From Croceifilum oryzae (GTDB lineage: Bacteria; Bacillota; Bacilli; Thermoactinomycetales; Thermoactinomycetaceae), in NCBI RefSeq assembly GCF_030814315.1, contig NZ_JAUSUV010000002.1, positions 248,001 to 312,000 on the forward strand: DNA of 64,000 bases. The letters are read 5' to 3'. Under the pieces are notes generated by a model. The model searched no databases, was not told the origin of the DNA, and worked only from the letters and a program-made list of their open reading frames with translations. The first letter of the stretch is position 1. Each line of letters begins with the position of its first letter. Made by a program: the position numbers and the translations under genes. Shown here piece after piece: positions 63,514 to 64,000 of the stretch.

Positions 63514-64000
63514 ATGAAACCATTACAAACAGCTAAATCGTATACAGTAAGTATGACGGGCTATGGACGTGGAGAGGTTGCTACGTCGGGGATGCAGATT
63601 ATTACGGAGATTCGTACGGTAAATCATCGTTTTTTGGATTTAATTCTTCGCCTGCCCCAAGGATTTGCAGGACAGGAGGAGTGGATTCGCAAGCAGGTGC
63701 GTGAGTCGATTCGCCGAGGACGTGTGGAGTTATCGATCTTTATAAAAGAAGAAGGGGAGTCAGGGAAGCAAGTTGTGTTGGATGAGGAGTTGCTACAATC
63801 TTATCTAGCGATTAGTCGGAAATTATGTGATGAGGGGATTGTAACGGGCTCTTTGACGATACAGGATGTATGGAAGAAGCAAGAATTGTGGAAGATGGAG
63901 GAGACGAAGCGGGATTGGGATGAGTATGGTGAATGGATCCGAGAATCGATTCAGCAAGCTTTAACGAAATTGCAAGAGATGCGATCACTAGAGGGACAGG
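63514..64000 (+). CDS. yicC: YicC/YloC-family endoribonuclease, N-terminal part (truncated by window end)
   Basis: The first 162 codons are present. SMTGYGRGEV, ITEIRTVNHRFLDLILRLPQGF and IRKQVRESIRRGRVELSI are the YicC/YloC N-terminal signatures; the C-terminal DUF1732 region lies beyond the window. YicC proteins act as endoribonucleases on small RNAs and mRNA. In B. subtilis yloC follows yloB and precedes remA-gmk-rpoZ, so this continues the conserved chromosomal backbone. Start chosen at ATG 63514; no strong ribosome binding site is visible, and an internal ATG (SM-TGYG) is an alternative. Confidence 0.88.
   Translation, partial: MKPLQTAKSYTVSMTGYGRGEVATSGMQIITEIRTVNHRFLDLILRLPQGFAGQEEWIRKQVRESIRRGRVELSIFIKEEGESGKQVVLDEELLQSYLAISRKLCDEGIVTGSLTIQDVWKKQELWKMEETKRDWDEYGEWIRESIQQALTKLQEMRSLEGQ

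Noticed and set aside
1-64000. tRNA or rRNA genes
   Set aside because: I looked for cloverleaf-ending CCA regions and rRNA signatures and saw none that I could support.

Overview
The window looks like a spore-forming, low-to-moderate G+C member of the Bacillales (Firmicutes); family rank, possibly Thermoactinomycetaceae, is inference. Supporting signs are AGGAGG-type ribosome binding sites with frequent TTG/GTG starts, a B. subtilis-like pyr operon under PyrR attenuation, the yloA(rqcH)/yloB/yloC backbone genes, spo0M, a Vpr-like subtilase and many Rho-independent terminators.

Layout. 1-5784: 3' end of the pyr operon, pyrB(partial)-pyrC-pyrAA-pyrAB, closed by a strong terminator where pyrK-pyrD-pyrF-pyrE would normally follow. 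5785-13519: accessory DNA with a secreted M28 aminopeptidase, a degenerate IS4-type transposase, tandem hairpins, a BcrA-type ABC transporter, an HSL-family esterase, a small HTH gene and a pair of diverged terminator-containing repeats. 13520-36860: three co-linear NRPS genes. 36924-37457: a NusG paralogue of the LoaP type. 37466-38994: a separate promoter and PyrR attenuator driving pyrF-pyrE. 39054-45159: minus-strand membrane proteins, pcp and rqcH, then an XRE-methyltransferase fusion, a GNAT gene coupled to an N-terminally truncated M28 gene, and two large palindromes. 45160-50580: cadC-cadA with a readable operator/promoter, then a YloB-type Ca2+ ATPase. 50719-64000: housekeeping genes dapF, a DUF3153-like lipoprotein, pgi, a glycolipid-binding-domain protein, an amino-acid permease, a nitroreductase, a Vpr-like protease, a SpoVB/MurJ-type flippase, fabV, spo0M and the 5' part of yicC.

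The main system is the NRPS locus. Its 3+3+1 subunit plan and epimerase positions copy surfactin synthetase: two proteins of about 3,570-3,600 aa, each three modules ending in an epimerase, then a small third subunit. The predicted residues differ: Val-Thr-D-Leu(like)-X-Leu-D-Val. The third protein has lost its adenylation domain by what reads as a clean in-frame excision and has no thioesterase, leaving only C-T. No MbtH, thioesterase or phosphopantetheinyl transferase gene is visible nearby. The LoaP-type gene directly behind the operon, a hairpin before NRPS1 and two matching hairpins at the NRPS junctions suggest control by processive antitermination (inference). The cluster sits exactly between the two halves of the pyrimidine operon.
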